From Bacillota bacterium (lineage in GTDB: Bacteria; Bacillota; Clostridia; Acetivibrionales; DTU013), in NCBI GenBank assembly GCA_023412665.1, contig JAEZCA010000063.1, positions 1 to 34,893 on the forward strand: DNA of 34,893 bases, read 5' to 3'. Positions 1 through 7,017 of the stretch are shown here, piece by piece. The notes under the pieces are model-generated. The model was given only the letters and a program-made list of their open reading frames with translations, did no database searches and had not been told where the DNA came from. Every line of letters starts with the position of its first letter. Positions within the stretch are counted from its first letter, which is position 1. Both the position numbers and the translations under genes were made by a program.

Positions 1-1207
1 ATCGTACATGATAGATAGTTCGCCATAGACTTTACCCCAGTTTCGGATTGGCATGGTCCATTTTTTCACTGCTTCAAAGGTTGCCAGGTAAAGTGCCTTA
101 AGCAGGGCGGTATCGCTTGGAAATACATTTCTTTGGCTATTCAGGCGGCGGTATGTACTGTTCAGGCTCTCGATGGCATTAGTGGTGTAAATCACTTTTC
201 GGACGTCGGAGGAAAACTTAAAAATAGGGGTGATCACATCCCAGTTTGTCGTCCAGCTCTTCATGGCATTTGGATAGTGAGCCTGCCATTTTTCCGTGAC
301 TTCCTTCATCTGCTGATACCCTGCCTCTTCAGAGGGGGCATGATAGATTGTTTTTAAGTCGGTGGCAAAAGCTTTTTTGTCTTTATCCGCGACATACTTC
401 AATGTGTTTCTGACCTGGTGCACAATACACCGCTGGTATTCCGTCTGGGGATAGGCTACAGCGATGGAGTCTTTGATTCCCGTCAAGCCGTCAGCACAAA
501 GGACTATAATATCCTTAACACCCCTGTTTTTCAATTCATTCAGGATGCTGAGCCAGTATTTACTGCTTTCGTTCTCGCCGACCTGGATAGAAGAACTTCT
601 TTGTGGCCGGAATCATTGATTCCAAGAATAGTATAGGCTGCGAGCTTTCTGATAACATTATTGTCACGCACGGAGAAATGCACTGCATCTATGAAAACAA
701 TGGGATAGACACTGGCAAGCGGTCGTTTTTGCCATGCATCGATTTCAGGAAGTAGTTTGTCGGTAATATCAGAAACCATTCCTTCACTGACTCAAACCCA
801 TATATGTCCTCGATTTGCTCCGATATCTGTCTTGTCGTAAGTCCCTTTGCATACATGGCAATGATTTTGTCTTCGATTCCAGAAATATCTTTCTGACGTT
901 TTTGGACTACTTTGGGTTCAAAAGAGCTCTCTCGATCCTGGGGGACATCGATTTCCATTTCTCCGTACTTGCTTCGGATTGTTTTGCTCTTTTTTCCGTT
1001 ACGGGCGTTGGTATTATCTGCTCGTTCATACGGGGCGTAGCCGAGATGCTCATCCATTTCTGCTTCCAGCATGGATTGTATTGTTCCGCCCAGTAAATCC
1101 TTCAGGGCTTCCTGAATGTCATCTGCGGATTTGATGTCATACTCCTCCAACAGACCTGCGATGATGTTCTTTTTGCCCTCACTCATTGGTTCACGTCTTT
1201 TTGCCAT
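1..1207 (-). pseudogene. IS256-family transposase, broken by two frameshifts
   Basis: The minus strand encodes a nearly complete IS256-type transposase, from MAKRREPMSEGKK at 1207 to GKVYGELSIMYD at the window start, where the last residues run off. The DDE triad is recognisable: Asp in VFIDAVHF, Asp in VLCADGLTG and Glu in TTNAIESLN. The frame breaks twice. Near 789, GAG is followed by TCAGTGAAGG where family members have GAG-GTC-AGT-GAA (EVSEGMVSD), so one G is missing. Near 594, GTTCTTCTATCCAG should read GTTCTTTCTATCCAG (VLSIQVGENESS), so one T is missing. Every other part reads in frame at high quality, so decay is recent or the two gaps are sequencing errors. As written, no full-length enzyme can be made. 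Confidence 0.9.
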
Positions 1208-1275
1208 AAAAAAGCCTCCTATGATTTTTATTTTATCATAGAAAGCTTAATTTACAGACTTTTCTTCACAGGCTC
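1..1275 (-). mobile_element. IS256-family insertion sequence, 3' part cut by window edge
   Basis: The element consists of a minus-strand IS256-type transposase plus a short upstream segment. Around 1246-1278 the minus strand reads GAGCCTGTGAAGAAAAGTCT, the kind of sequence found at the transposase-proximal terminal inverted repeat of this family, so I place the end of the element near 1275. The other end lies outside the window and could not be matched, and no target duplication could be checked. Between the repeat and the transposase start lie an AT-rich stretch and an AGGAGGC ribosome-binding site. Confidence 0.8.
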
Positions 1276-1295
1276 TTAGGATAATAACGTGACAT

Positions 1296-2489
1296 TCAAC
1301 TTATATACTCATCTCCATTGGATTCCTTGAAATTCATATCATGATCTTTGGAAATTTCGCTGTCCGTTATTAAAAAATAATTATACCTTAAGCTTCCTCC
1401 TATAGGGTCGTCCCATGTCACATCTATGTGATACCACACACCGTCGATTTTCACTTTATTCCATGCGTGATGCATTTTATCCGATTTCACTGATACATAC
1501 GTTGCCTCCAGTCCTGCTGCATGCGCCATCACCAAAAAAGCTCTTGTGTACCCTCCGCACACTGCTTTGTTATAATTAAAAACACCTTCAGGTCTATATG
1601 CAGCATTCTCATCGTTCTCGGGATACCCGTATTCTGTGTTGTTTATTATGTAATCATGGATACTGAGAGCTTTTTCACGGTCGCTCATAGATGGCGTAAT
1701 AATTGAAGACACAATATCTCCAGCCATTTTATGTTCCTCTTTCGTGTACGCTGTATATCCCAAAAAGTCTAATATATCCCGGGCGTCAGTAAATCGTGTC
1801 CCGGTACTGTCAGATGTTGGTGTTGATGTTGGTGCTGGTGTTGATATAAGTCCATATTTTTCTGCCTTGTCCCCATCAATAACATTTAAAACTATTAATG
1901 ATTCTGCAAGCGTTGTTGATGTGCCTTTTTTACTTGCAGTCAGGAAGCTGTACATTATATCTACACAATCGCTTCGCATGAATGCTCTTGAGTCACTTTG
2001 ATACTTGCTTATGCCAGAAAGGCCCAACCATTCAGCGTATCTGATAGATTCGCTCCACGAAAAATCACCGGTCTTGTCATCATACCCCAGGGCTCTTAAC
2101 ATAAATGTTATGAATTGCTCAGGGGAGACAAAGCTGCTGCTGCCAAATGTAGTTGAGGATGTCCCATTTGTGTATCCTTTATTGTATGCGTATGAAACAT
2201 ACTTTACTGCCCATTTGGGGACGTCTGTGAAAGAATCCGTGTAGGAGCTGTTCAGTGCAGCCTGCTCTTCTCCAAGCATTCTAAGAAGCATGACAATTGC
2301 TTCTACTCTTGTAGGAGGTCTGTCAAGATCGAATCCTTTATCAGTCCCTGTAAAAAGACCAAGGTCTTTGAGTGCATTTGCACGGTCCAAAGAAGTCATT
2401 TCGTTTGTGTCAGTTGATGCAGCAGCATTGGCCGCTAAGCTGAGAATGAGCGCCAATACAAGGATAACCGATAGTGTTTTTCTAGTCAT
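1296..2489 (-). CDS. Secreted SLH-domain protein with transglutaminase-like domain
   Basis: The 397-residue product starts at MTRKTLSVIL (ATG at 2489, preceded by GGAGG about ten bases upstream); an upstream in-frame ATG at 2540 has no such site. An N-terminal signal peptide ends near AANAAAS. Residues of roughly 35-190 are S-layer-homology-like repeats (LDRPPTRVEAIVMLLRMLG, FTDVPKWAVKYVSYAYNKG), which anchor proteins to the cell-wall polymer. After a Thr/Ser/Pro linker (STPAPTSTPTSDSTG), residues from about 240 form a transglutaminase/cysteine-protease fold. The triad is visible: Cys in KAVCGGYT, His in KMHHAWNKV and Asp in HIDVTWDD. Members of this architecture are usually wall-bound peptidases or of unknown substrate. 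It is monocistronic with its own promoter. Confidence 0.85.
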   Translation of the reverse strand: MTRKTLSVILVLALILSLAANAAASTDTNEMTSLDRANALKDLGLFTGTDKGFDLDRPPTRVEAIVMLLRMLGEEQAALNSSYTDSFTDVPKWAVKYVSYAYNKGYTNGTSSTTFGSSSFVSPEQFITFMLRALGYDDKTGDFSWSESIRYAEWLGLSGISKYQSDSRAFMRSDCVDIMYSFLTASKKGTSTTLAESLIVLNVIDGDKAEKYGLISTPAPTSTPTSDSTGTRFTDARDILDFLGYTAYTKEEHKMAGDIVSSIITPSMSDREKALSIHDYIINNTEYGYPENDENAAYRPEGVFNYNKAVCGGYTRAFLVMAHAAGLEATYVSVKSDKMHHAWNKVKIDGVWYHIDVTWDDPIGGSLRYNYFLITDSEISKDHDMNFKESNGDEYIS

Positions 2490-2525
2490 AATATTTGCGC
2501 CTCCAGTATTATGTATACTTAAGAC

Positions 2526-2553
2526 ATTATACCATATCAAAAGATATAAGCAA
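2526..2553 (-). promoter_or_regulatory. Sigma-A-type promoter of the SLH/transglutaminase gene
   Basis: On the minus strand TTGCTT (2553-2548) is followed after 16 bases by TATAAT (2531-2526), with TGG before the -10 box giving an extended -10. It lies about 37 bases upstream of the ATG at 2489. No promoter activity is known; this is by consensus match. Confidence 0.55.
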
Positions 2554-2834
2554 AATGTCTACACCTGTATATTTTATTACCGTCGGTCTTTTAGACATCA
2601 GCTTATTGTATAACTCAATTCTTCTTCCAGACAAAAAGAAAAGGCACTGCTCCAGTGACTTAACGACTTATTTGAACTAAATCGTAAAAGTAGCTGTCGG
2701 GCAGAGGGAAATTGGGCTCCCTGCCTGATCCCTTCTCATGTGCAATCTTCTGCGTCTTTATCGACGCTGCTGTTTTAGGACTAATCAGGGGCTCACCATA
2801 TCATTCATTATCAGGATTATGTAACTGCTGCAAA
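2554..2834. other. Intergenic region between SLH gene and chemoreceptor gene
   Basis: No convincing gene is seen. Around 2698-2727 there is an imperfect hairpin (GGCAGAGGGA paired with TCCCTGCC). On the minus strand it follows the chemoreceptor gene by about 110 bases and could end its transcript, but the T-run after it is weak. The rest is unremarkable AT-rich sequence. Confidence 0.4.
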
Positions 2835-4358
2835 TCACAACTTCAGGTCTACGCCCAGCACTCCTGCGATAACCCCGTCCTCACCAATTACAGGCACGGA
2901 CAGAGTAAGGCACGGACTTTTTGTTATGGCGGAGATATAAACCTTTGAACAGAATTCCTCCCCTTGAATGCTTTTTTGGAACCACTCTCTGATTTTTGCA
3001 TTGGCTATTCCTGCTTCGGGTATTGAGCATAAAAACCTGCCCTTGACGTCATTACTCCAGGCAGCTTCTATAAAATCATTATTCTTTATGAATTCGGTTA
3101 ATATCTCCCTATGGCTTCCCCTATCCATTTTTTTAATCTGCGGGAGTGCCGCCAGTTCTCTTATCAGCCTAATGGCATCATTTATTTTATTGGAGTATTC
3201 GGAGCTTTCAGAAATCAAGTCCTCCAATCCCGAATTATCCTGCAGTTCCATTAAGCTTCTTGATGCATCATTTAAACGGCTGCCCATCTCAGCTACCTCC
3301 ATGATGCCTTGCATCTGTTTGAATACCGACCCCTTTACGCTTTCCACACTTTCCTCAGCTACACCTATCCGATCTTCAACCTCACATATTCTGTTCACTA
3401 CATCGCTTGCATCCCTGGCCTCAGTCTCAGATAAAAAGATGATTTTTTTCGCCATTTCCAATAGGCCATGAAAGGATTCATGAATTCTGCCAAGCTTATT
3501 TTCAATGTTAATTGCACTCTTAACTCCCTTTTCAACCTTAATTCCATTTTCGCCGACAGTCCTGTGAACGCCTGCAATTTCTCCATTTATTGCTGTTATA
3601 AGATGTTTGATTTCCTCCACCGATTCTTCGCTTTCCATTGCAAGCTTTTGAATTTCTCCTGCCACAACAGCAAACCCCTTACCATTTTCCCCTGCTCTGG
3701 CCGCCTCGATTGTTGCATTCAGGGACAGCAGCCGAGTTTGCCTGGCGATATGGTTGACTGTTTCCAGAATCCTCACTATATCTCTCGAGGCATCTGACAA
3801 ATTATCCATGTAATCGACAGTTATTCTGAAAGTTGACTCTATTTCACGAATGATGCTTACAATCTCAAGTATCTCCGACTTGCTGGTTTCAAGAATCGTT
3901 TCCGAATTTATTCCTAAGGACTCAAGTTCAAGAGTGGTGCTTCTTGATTCCTCCAACAACCGGATCATTTCTCTGATCTCCATTACTGTTTTATGAATAT
4001 TTTCATTAACCATGGTATTTAAGTGAGCCATTTCTGAAGTTTGAGCATATACCTGCTGTGCAAACCCGTTATTCTCATCCAGGTTTATTTGCAATTGCTC
4101 CGAAACCGCCGAGATTTGGTTTGATGTTACAAGCAGCTCCAACTTCAGCTTTGCCAGTTCTCTTTTTAGATCATTTATTGACATATCCTTTTGAGCATTA
4201 GCTTTAAAACCGCTTTTTATCAGATAGGCACCTACTGCCAAACCAATTGACAGGTAAATAATTATGTTAATTAGTTTTGCCGGAAAGGGCATAAAGAATA
4301 TTGTAGAACCCAAGATATAGCATATCACAACAGTTATTATAGTCCTTTTATTATTCAT
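2835..4358 (-). CDS. Methyl-accepting chemotaxis-type receptor with C-terminal sensor-like domain
   Basis: This 507-residue protein has two adjacent hydrophobic segments at residues 7-23 and 30-47 with almost nothing outside the membrane, then a long coiled coil. The signalling tip is clear: TRLLSLNATIEAARAGE followed by GKGFAVVAGEIQKLA, the CheA/CheW-contacting hairpin of chemoreceptors. No HAMP domain is evident. After the helical region, residues of about 400-507 (AALPQIKKMDRGSH to IAGVLGVDLKL) resemble the PDC/Cache-type fold that normally sits outside the cell at the N-terminus; here it would be cytoplasmic and C-terminal. It probably senses an internal signal. ATG at 4358 is preceded by AAAGGAGTGATG. 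A terminator-like leader hairpin lies between its promoter and start. Confidence 0.85.
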   Translation of the reverse strand: MNNKRTIITVVICYILGSTIFFMPFPAKLINIIIYLSIGLAVGAYLIKSGFKANAQKDMSINDLKRELAKLKLELLVTSNQISAVSEQLQINLDENNGFAQQVYAQTSEMAHLNTMVNENIHKTVMEIREMIRLLEESRSTTLELESLGINSETILETSKSEILEIVSIIREIESTFRITVDYMDNLSDASRDIVRILETVNHIARQTRLLSLNATIEAARAGENGKGFAVVAGEIQKLAMESEESVEEIKHLITAINGEIAGVHRTVGENGIKVEKGVKSAINIENKLGRIHESFHGLLEMAKKIIFLSETEARDASDVVNRICEVEDRIGVAEESVESVKGSVFKQMQGIMEVAEMGSRLNDASRSLMELQDNSGLEDLISESSEYSNKINDAIRLIRELAALPQIKKMDRGSHREILTEFIKNNDFIEAAWSNDVKGRFLCSIPEAGIANAKIREWFQKSIQGEEFCSKVYISAITKSPCLTLSVPVIGEDGVIAGVLGVDLKL

Positions 4359-4385
4359 AGCTGCATCACTCCTTTGTAGAATAAA

Positions 4386-4439
4386 AAAAGCGCCAATACA
4401 GGATTCCCCCTATATTAACGCCGTCGTTAAATCGCTTTT
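4386..4439 (-). promoter_or_regulatory. Leader hairpin with U-run ahead of the chemoreceptor gene (candidate attenuator)
   Basis: In the predicted 5' leader the minus strand forms an outer stem AAAAGCG/CGCTTTT enclosing two smaller hairpins, TTAACG-ACGG-CGTTAA and an imperfect ATAGG...CCTGTAT one. The outer stem is directly followed by TTTTTTT and then, some 20 bases on, by the ribosome-binding site. A terminator in this position would stop transcription before the gene unless it is relieved. It matches no riboswitch class that I recognise. The three-way layout is read by eye and has not been folded computationally. Confidence 0.5.
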
Positions 4440-4456
4440 GAAATATATTATTATAG

Positions 4457-4485
4457 ATTCTAGCACATAGAAAAATATATGACAA
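4457..4485 (-). promoter_or_regulatory. Sigma-A-type promoter of the chemoreceptor gene
   Basis: TTGTCA (minus strand, 4485-4480), a 17-base spacer and TAGAAT (4462-4457), with TGC just before the -10 box. The predicted transcript start is near 4450, which puts the whole 4386-4439 hairpin inside the leader. Confidence 0.6.
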
Positions 4486-4589
4486 TCTGTTTTCTATTGA
4501 ATTTTCTACTTCTTTTTACATTTCAAGACGAAATCTATACATTTCAGGCAAACCTCAATCGAGCACTGTAAAAACAATACTGCTTACCT

Positions 4590-4634
4590 GGGGCTGTCGT
4601 ACTAAATAAAAATTAGTGCGAGGCCCCTTTTTTT
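4590..4634 (+). repeat. Solitary inverted repeat resembling a terminator or IS remnant
   Basis: GGGGCTGTCGTACTAA and TTAGTGCGAGGCCCC pair across a six-base loop, and T7 follows on the plus strand. It looks like an intrinsic terminator, but there is no plus-strand gene upstream for it to serve: both neighbours are on the minus strand, where no T-run follows it. The sequence resembles the GGGCTGTCGCAC-type ends known from some insertion sequences, so a tiny remnant or MITE is possible. Confidence 0.45.
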
Positions 4635-4709
4635 AAAAAATATTACATGTGCACACTAACAGTCAGTTCAGAAGGGTTAGGCGAAGTTATGGGAACCAGG
4701 TACGTCATT

Positions 4710-5366
4710 TTAAACACCCTTAACAATGTGAATGGATGCACTGGTACCTAATCTGTTGGCGCCTGCTTCGAGCATAGCCATGGCAGTCTCCAGGGTCCTT
4801 ATGCCTCCCGACGCCTTTACTCCCATATCAGGCCCTACCGTTTGTCTCATTATCATAACATCCTCGACAGTAGCGCCATGAGTACTAAAGCCTGTTGATG
4901 TTTTTACAAATCCTGCGCCGGCCTCTTTGCATATCAAGCATACCGATTTGATTTCCTCTTTTGTAAGCAGGCATGTTTCGAGGATCACCTTTACAACAGC
5001 TTTATCGCCGGCAGCTTTCACGACCTCATTTATATCTCTGCTTACATATTCATGATCTCCGGATTTCAAGGCACATATATTGATAACCATATCAACCTCT
5101 GATGCACCGTTTTCAATAGCGTCCAAAGTTTCCGACACCTTTGTACTGGTGGTAGACGCACCCAAAGGGAAGCCTATAACTGTACACACCCTTACAGATG
5201 TATTCTTTAGCTGCTCACTGCATAGTGAAACATAGCAAGGATTTACACACACTGTAGCAAATCCATATTCCACAGCCTCCCTGCACAAAGCTATTATCTG
5301 TTCCCTGGTTGTCTCAGGCTTTAACGCAGTATGATCTATAAATTTTGCTAACTCTCTATTCTGCAA
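4710..5366 (-). CDS. deoC: Deoxyribose-phosphate aldolase
   Basis: The 218-residue product is a full-length DeoC, which splits 2-deoxyribose 5-phosphate into glyceraldehyde 3-phosphate and acetaldehyde in deoxynucleoside catabolism in the cytosol. The class I aldolase landmarks are visible: IDHTALKPETT near the N-terminus, VKVILETCLL with its conserved lysine, and the Schiff-base lysine in GFVKTSTGF. GVKASGGIRTLETA and GTSASIHIV form the phosphate site. The start is a TTG at 5366, supported by GGGAGGAGTG eight or so bases upstream. No other nucleoside-salvage gene is adjacent, so it is a single-gene unit. Confidence 0.95.
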   Translation of the reverse strand: MQNRELAKFIDHTALKPETTREQIIALCREAVEYGFATVCVNPCYVSLCSEQLKNTSVRVCTVIGFPLGASTTSTKVSETLDAIENGASEVDMVINICALKSGDHEYVSRDINEVVKAAGDKAVVKVILETCLLTKEEIKSVCLICKEAGAGFVKTSTGFSTHGATVEDVMIMRQTVGPDMGVKASGGIRTLETAMAMLEAGANRLGTSASIHIVKGV

Positions 5367-5445
5367 TTTTATTCACTCCTCCCGGTTTTTCCTCAAGTTT
5401 AGCTGATTACTGTTCAAAATTCTGCCTTCAGGTATAGTTTAGTCC

Positions 5446-5495
5446 ATTATAACACTTAAATTCAAAGAAAATTTCTGATTGTAGATAAATTTTCT
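5446..5495 (-). promoter_or_regulatory. deoC promoter with upstream palindromic block shared with serS
   Basis: The minus strand has an extended -10 (TGTTATAAT, box at 5451-5446). Upstream of it are AGAAATTTTC and, about 10 bases further, AGAAAATTT, two AT-palindromic half-elements flanking CTACAA. Nearly the same 50 bases precede serS at 20803-20852. No good -35 box is seen, so the block may be an operator, an activator site or an UP-like element. Confidence 0.55.
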
Positions 5496-5534
5496 ATATA
5501 CTTACATTAACTGCAATTCAACACATCGTTATCA

Positions 5535-5583
5535 AAAAACAAGGCTGTTGCAAAACCAATCCAGGCATCGGTTTACAACAGCC
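5535..5583 (-). terminator. Terminator of the proline-repeat protein gene
   Basis: On the minus strand GGCTGTTGTAAACC pairs with GGTTTTGCAACAGCC across a short loop, followed by TTGTTTTTTG. It lies about 47 bases past the stop codon of the 5631-6758 gene. Confidence 0.8.
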
Positions 5584-5630
5584 CTATGACTATGACTTAC
5601 TTTATTACTACAGAAGGTCGATAGCTAATG

Positions 5631-6758
5631 TCAAAAATTATCTAAAGGAATCAATTTTCCACCTCCGGAAAGTGTGTATGTCTTTCCGCCTAACCAGCTG
5701 TTTGCTTCATACGAGGAGTTATAGTAGATCGTATTGCCGTTATCAACTATATTGGACAGTGTAGCATCTTCATCAGTCAATACCGATAGGTATGATGTAC
5801 CCTCAACGATCCATTTTGATGTATTATCCAAAGTCAATGAAACATTCTGTATCATATTGTTTTCGTTGATTTTACCGAACATCATTGATGAATTCTTTAA
5901 TGTAATTTTTAATGAGGAACTATAGCCATCCGGAAGGTTAACCTCAGAAATGGAATTACCATAATATCCTACGTCGCAGTAAAAGGAATCACCATCTCCG
6001 GTAACCGTGGTATCAGTTCCCAATGGACGAGTAACAGTAATAGTGTCTGGCGCGTCTTTTCTCAAACATATAATATTTGTTGTAATAGCTTGCTCTGTTG
6101 GGTTAGAATATGTCTCTATTATGTCTCCGGTTAATGGATTAACTATTTTGGAGATCAAATCTCCTGCGTCCAGTAAAGTCGGTGAGTCTGCTGGTGTTGT
6201 TGGTATAGCTGGTATGTCAGGGATTACCGGTATTGTCGGTATCTCCGGGATATCCGGGATGACCGGTGCCGGTATAACTGGAATCTCTGGGATGACCGGT
6301 GCTGTCGGTATTGGTGGGATGTCCGGAATGACCGGTGCCGTCGGTATAGCCGGGATATCCGGAATGACCGGTACTGTTGGTATTTCCGGAATGTCTGGAA
6401 TGACTGGTGCCGGTATAACTGGAATCTCTGGAATGACCGGTGCCGTCGGTATAGCCGGGATATCCGGGATCACCGGTGCTGTCGGCATCTCCGGGATGAC
6501 CGGGATGACAGGTGCTGTCGGTATAGATGGAATGTCCGGAATGACCGGTGCCGTCGGTATAGCCAGCATATCAGGAATCACCGGTGCTGTCGGTATAGAT
6601 GGTATTCTGAAAACAATGTTTGTCTCCATAGTACCTTTACATATATTTTCAAGTGAGTATTGCTCTGTCGCAGCCGAACATGGAACAGCAGCTGTGTTTG
6701 ATCCTGCTAGTATAGCGGCAATTGCCATTGCTGCAAATTTCATTTTTCTGTTTATCAT
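5631..6758 (-). CDS. Secreted proline-rich repeat protein
   Basis: I do not recognise a family for the whole 375-residue protein. It starts at MINRKMKFAAM with an AGGAGG site upstream and has a signal peptide ending near PCSAA (residue 30). Residues 51-189 are a degenerate tandem array built on IPTAPVIPDIPAIP and shorter variants, with proline at every second or third position and almost no charge except Asp/Glu. That suggests a stiff, extended stalk. Residues from about 190 to 375 are Thr/Ser/Asn-rich with alternating hydrophobics (VSLTLDNTSKWIVEGTSYLS, KTYTLSGGGKLIPL), like a beta-solenoid adhesin domain. No sortase motif, SLH or dockerin is visible. It is probably a secreted or surface protein held by an unknown means. 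Confidence 0.75.
   Translation of the reverse strand: MINRKMKFAAMAIAAILAGSNTAAVPCSAATEQYSLENICKGTMETNIVFRIPSIPTAPVIPDMLAIPTAPVIPDIPSIPTAPVIPVIPEMPTAPVIPDIPAIPTAPVIPEIPVIPAPVIPDIPEIPTVPVIPDIPAIPTAPVIPDIPPIPTAPVIPEIPVIPAPVIPDIPEIPTIPVIPDIPAIPTTPADSPTLLDAGDLISKIVNPLTGDIIETYSNPTEQAITTNIICLRKDAPDTITVTRPLGTDTTVTGDGDSFYCDVGYYGNSISEVNLPDGYSSSLKITLKNSSMMFGKINENNMIQNVSLTLDNTSKWIVEGTSYLSVLTDEDATLSNIVDNGNTIYYNSSYEANSWLGGKTYTLSGGGKLIPLDNF
6188..6608 (-). repeat. Tandem repeat coding for Pro-Ile-Pro-type stalk
   Basis: This is the DNA of residues 51-189 of the proline-repeat protein. On the plus strand the units read as variations of GGTATAGCCGGGATATCCGG and GGAATGACCGGTGCCGTCGG. Two copies of a longer segment (with VIPAPVIPDIPEIPT) suggest block duplication. 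Confidence 0.8.
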
Positions 6759-7017
6759 AAAAGCCTCCTATGTTATACACTCAAAATTAATTGGTTCATT
6801 AACGATTCTTAGTCAGTTTGATACTTAATGGCAGCATAAAACTTGTAGTCTATATCTGCCATTTTGTAGTATAGACATACGCCTCCCTTCAATAATGCAA
6901 TTGTCCTGGATAAAATTAGTTTCAATGTTCCACGTACGTGTTTATATTAATATTACGATTGGCATATGAGAAACCTTGCATTTTTTCTAAATTTATGTTG
7001 AAATTTCTATATTTACA

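Noticed and set aside
4386..4439. Leader hairpin taken as a guanidine-II riboswitch because of its ACGG loop
   Set aside because: That class needs two ACGR hairpins; only one is present and the second hairpin does not match.
6007..6828. Plus-strand open frame with Gly/Ile/Thr repeats
   Set aside because: It is the reverse of the proline-repeat gene, with no ribosome-binding site; the minus strand has AGGAGG and a signal peptide.
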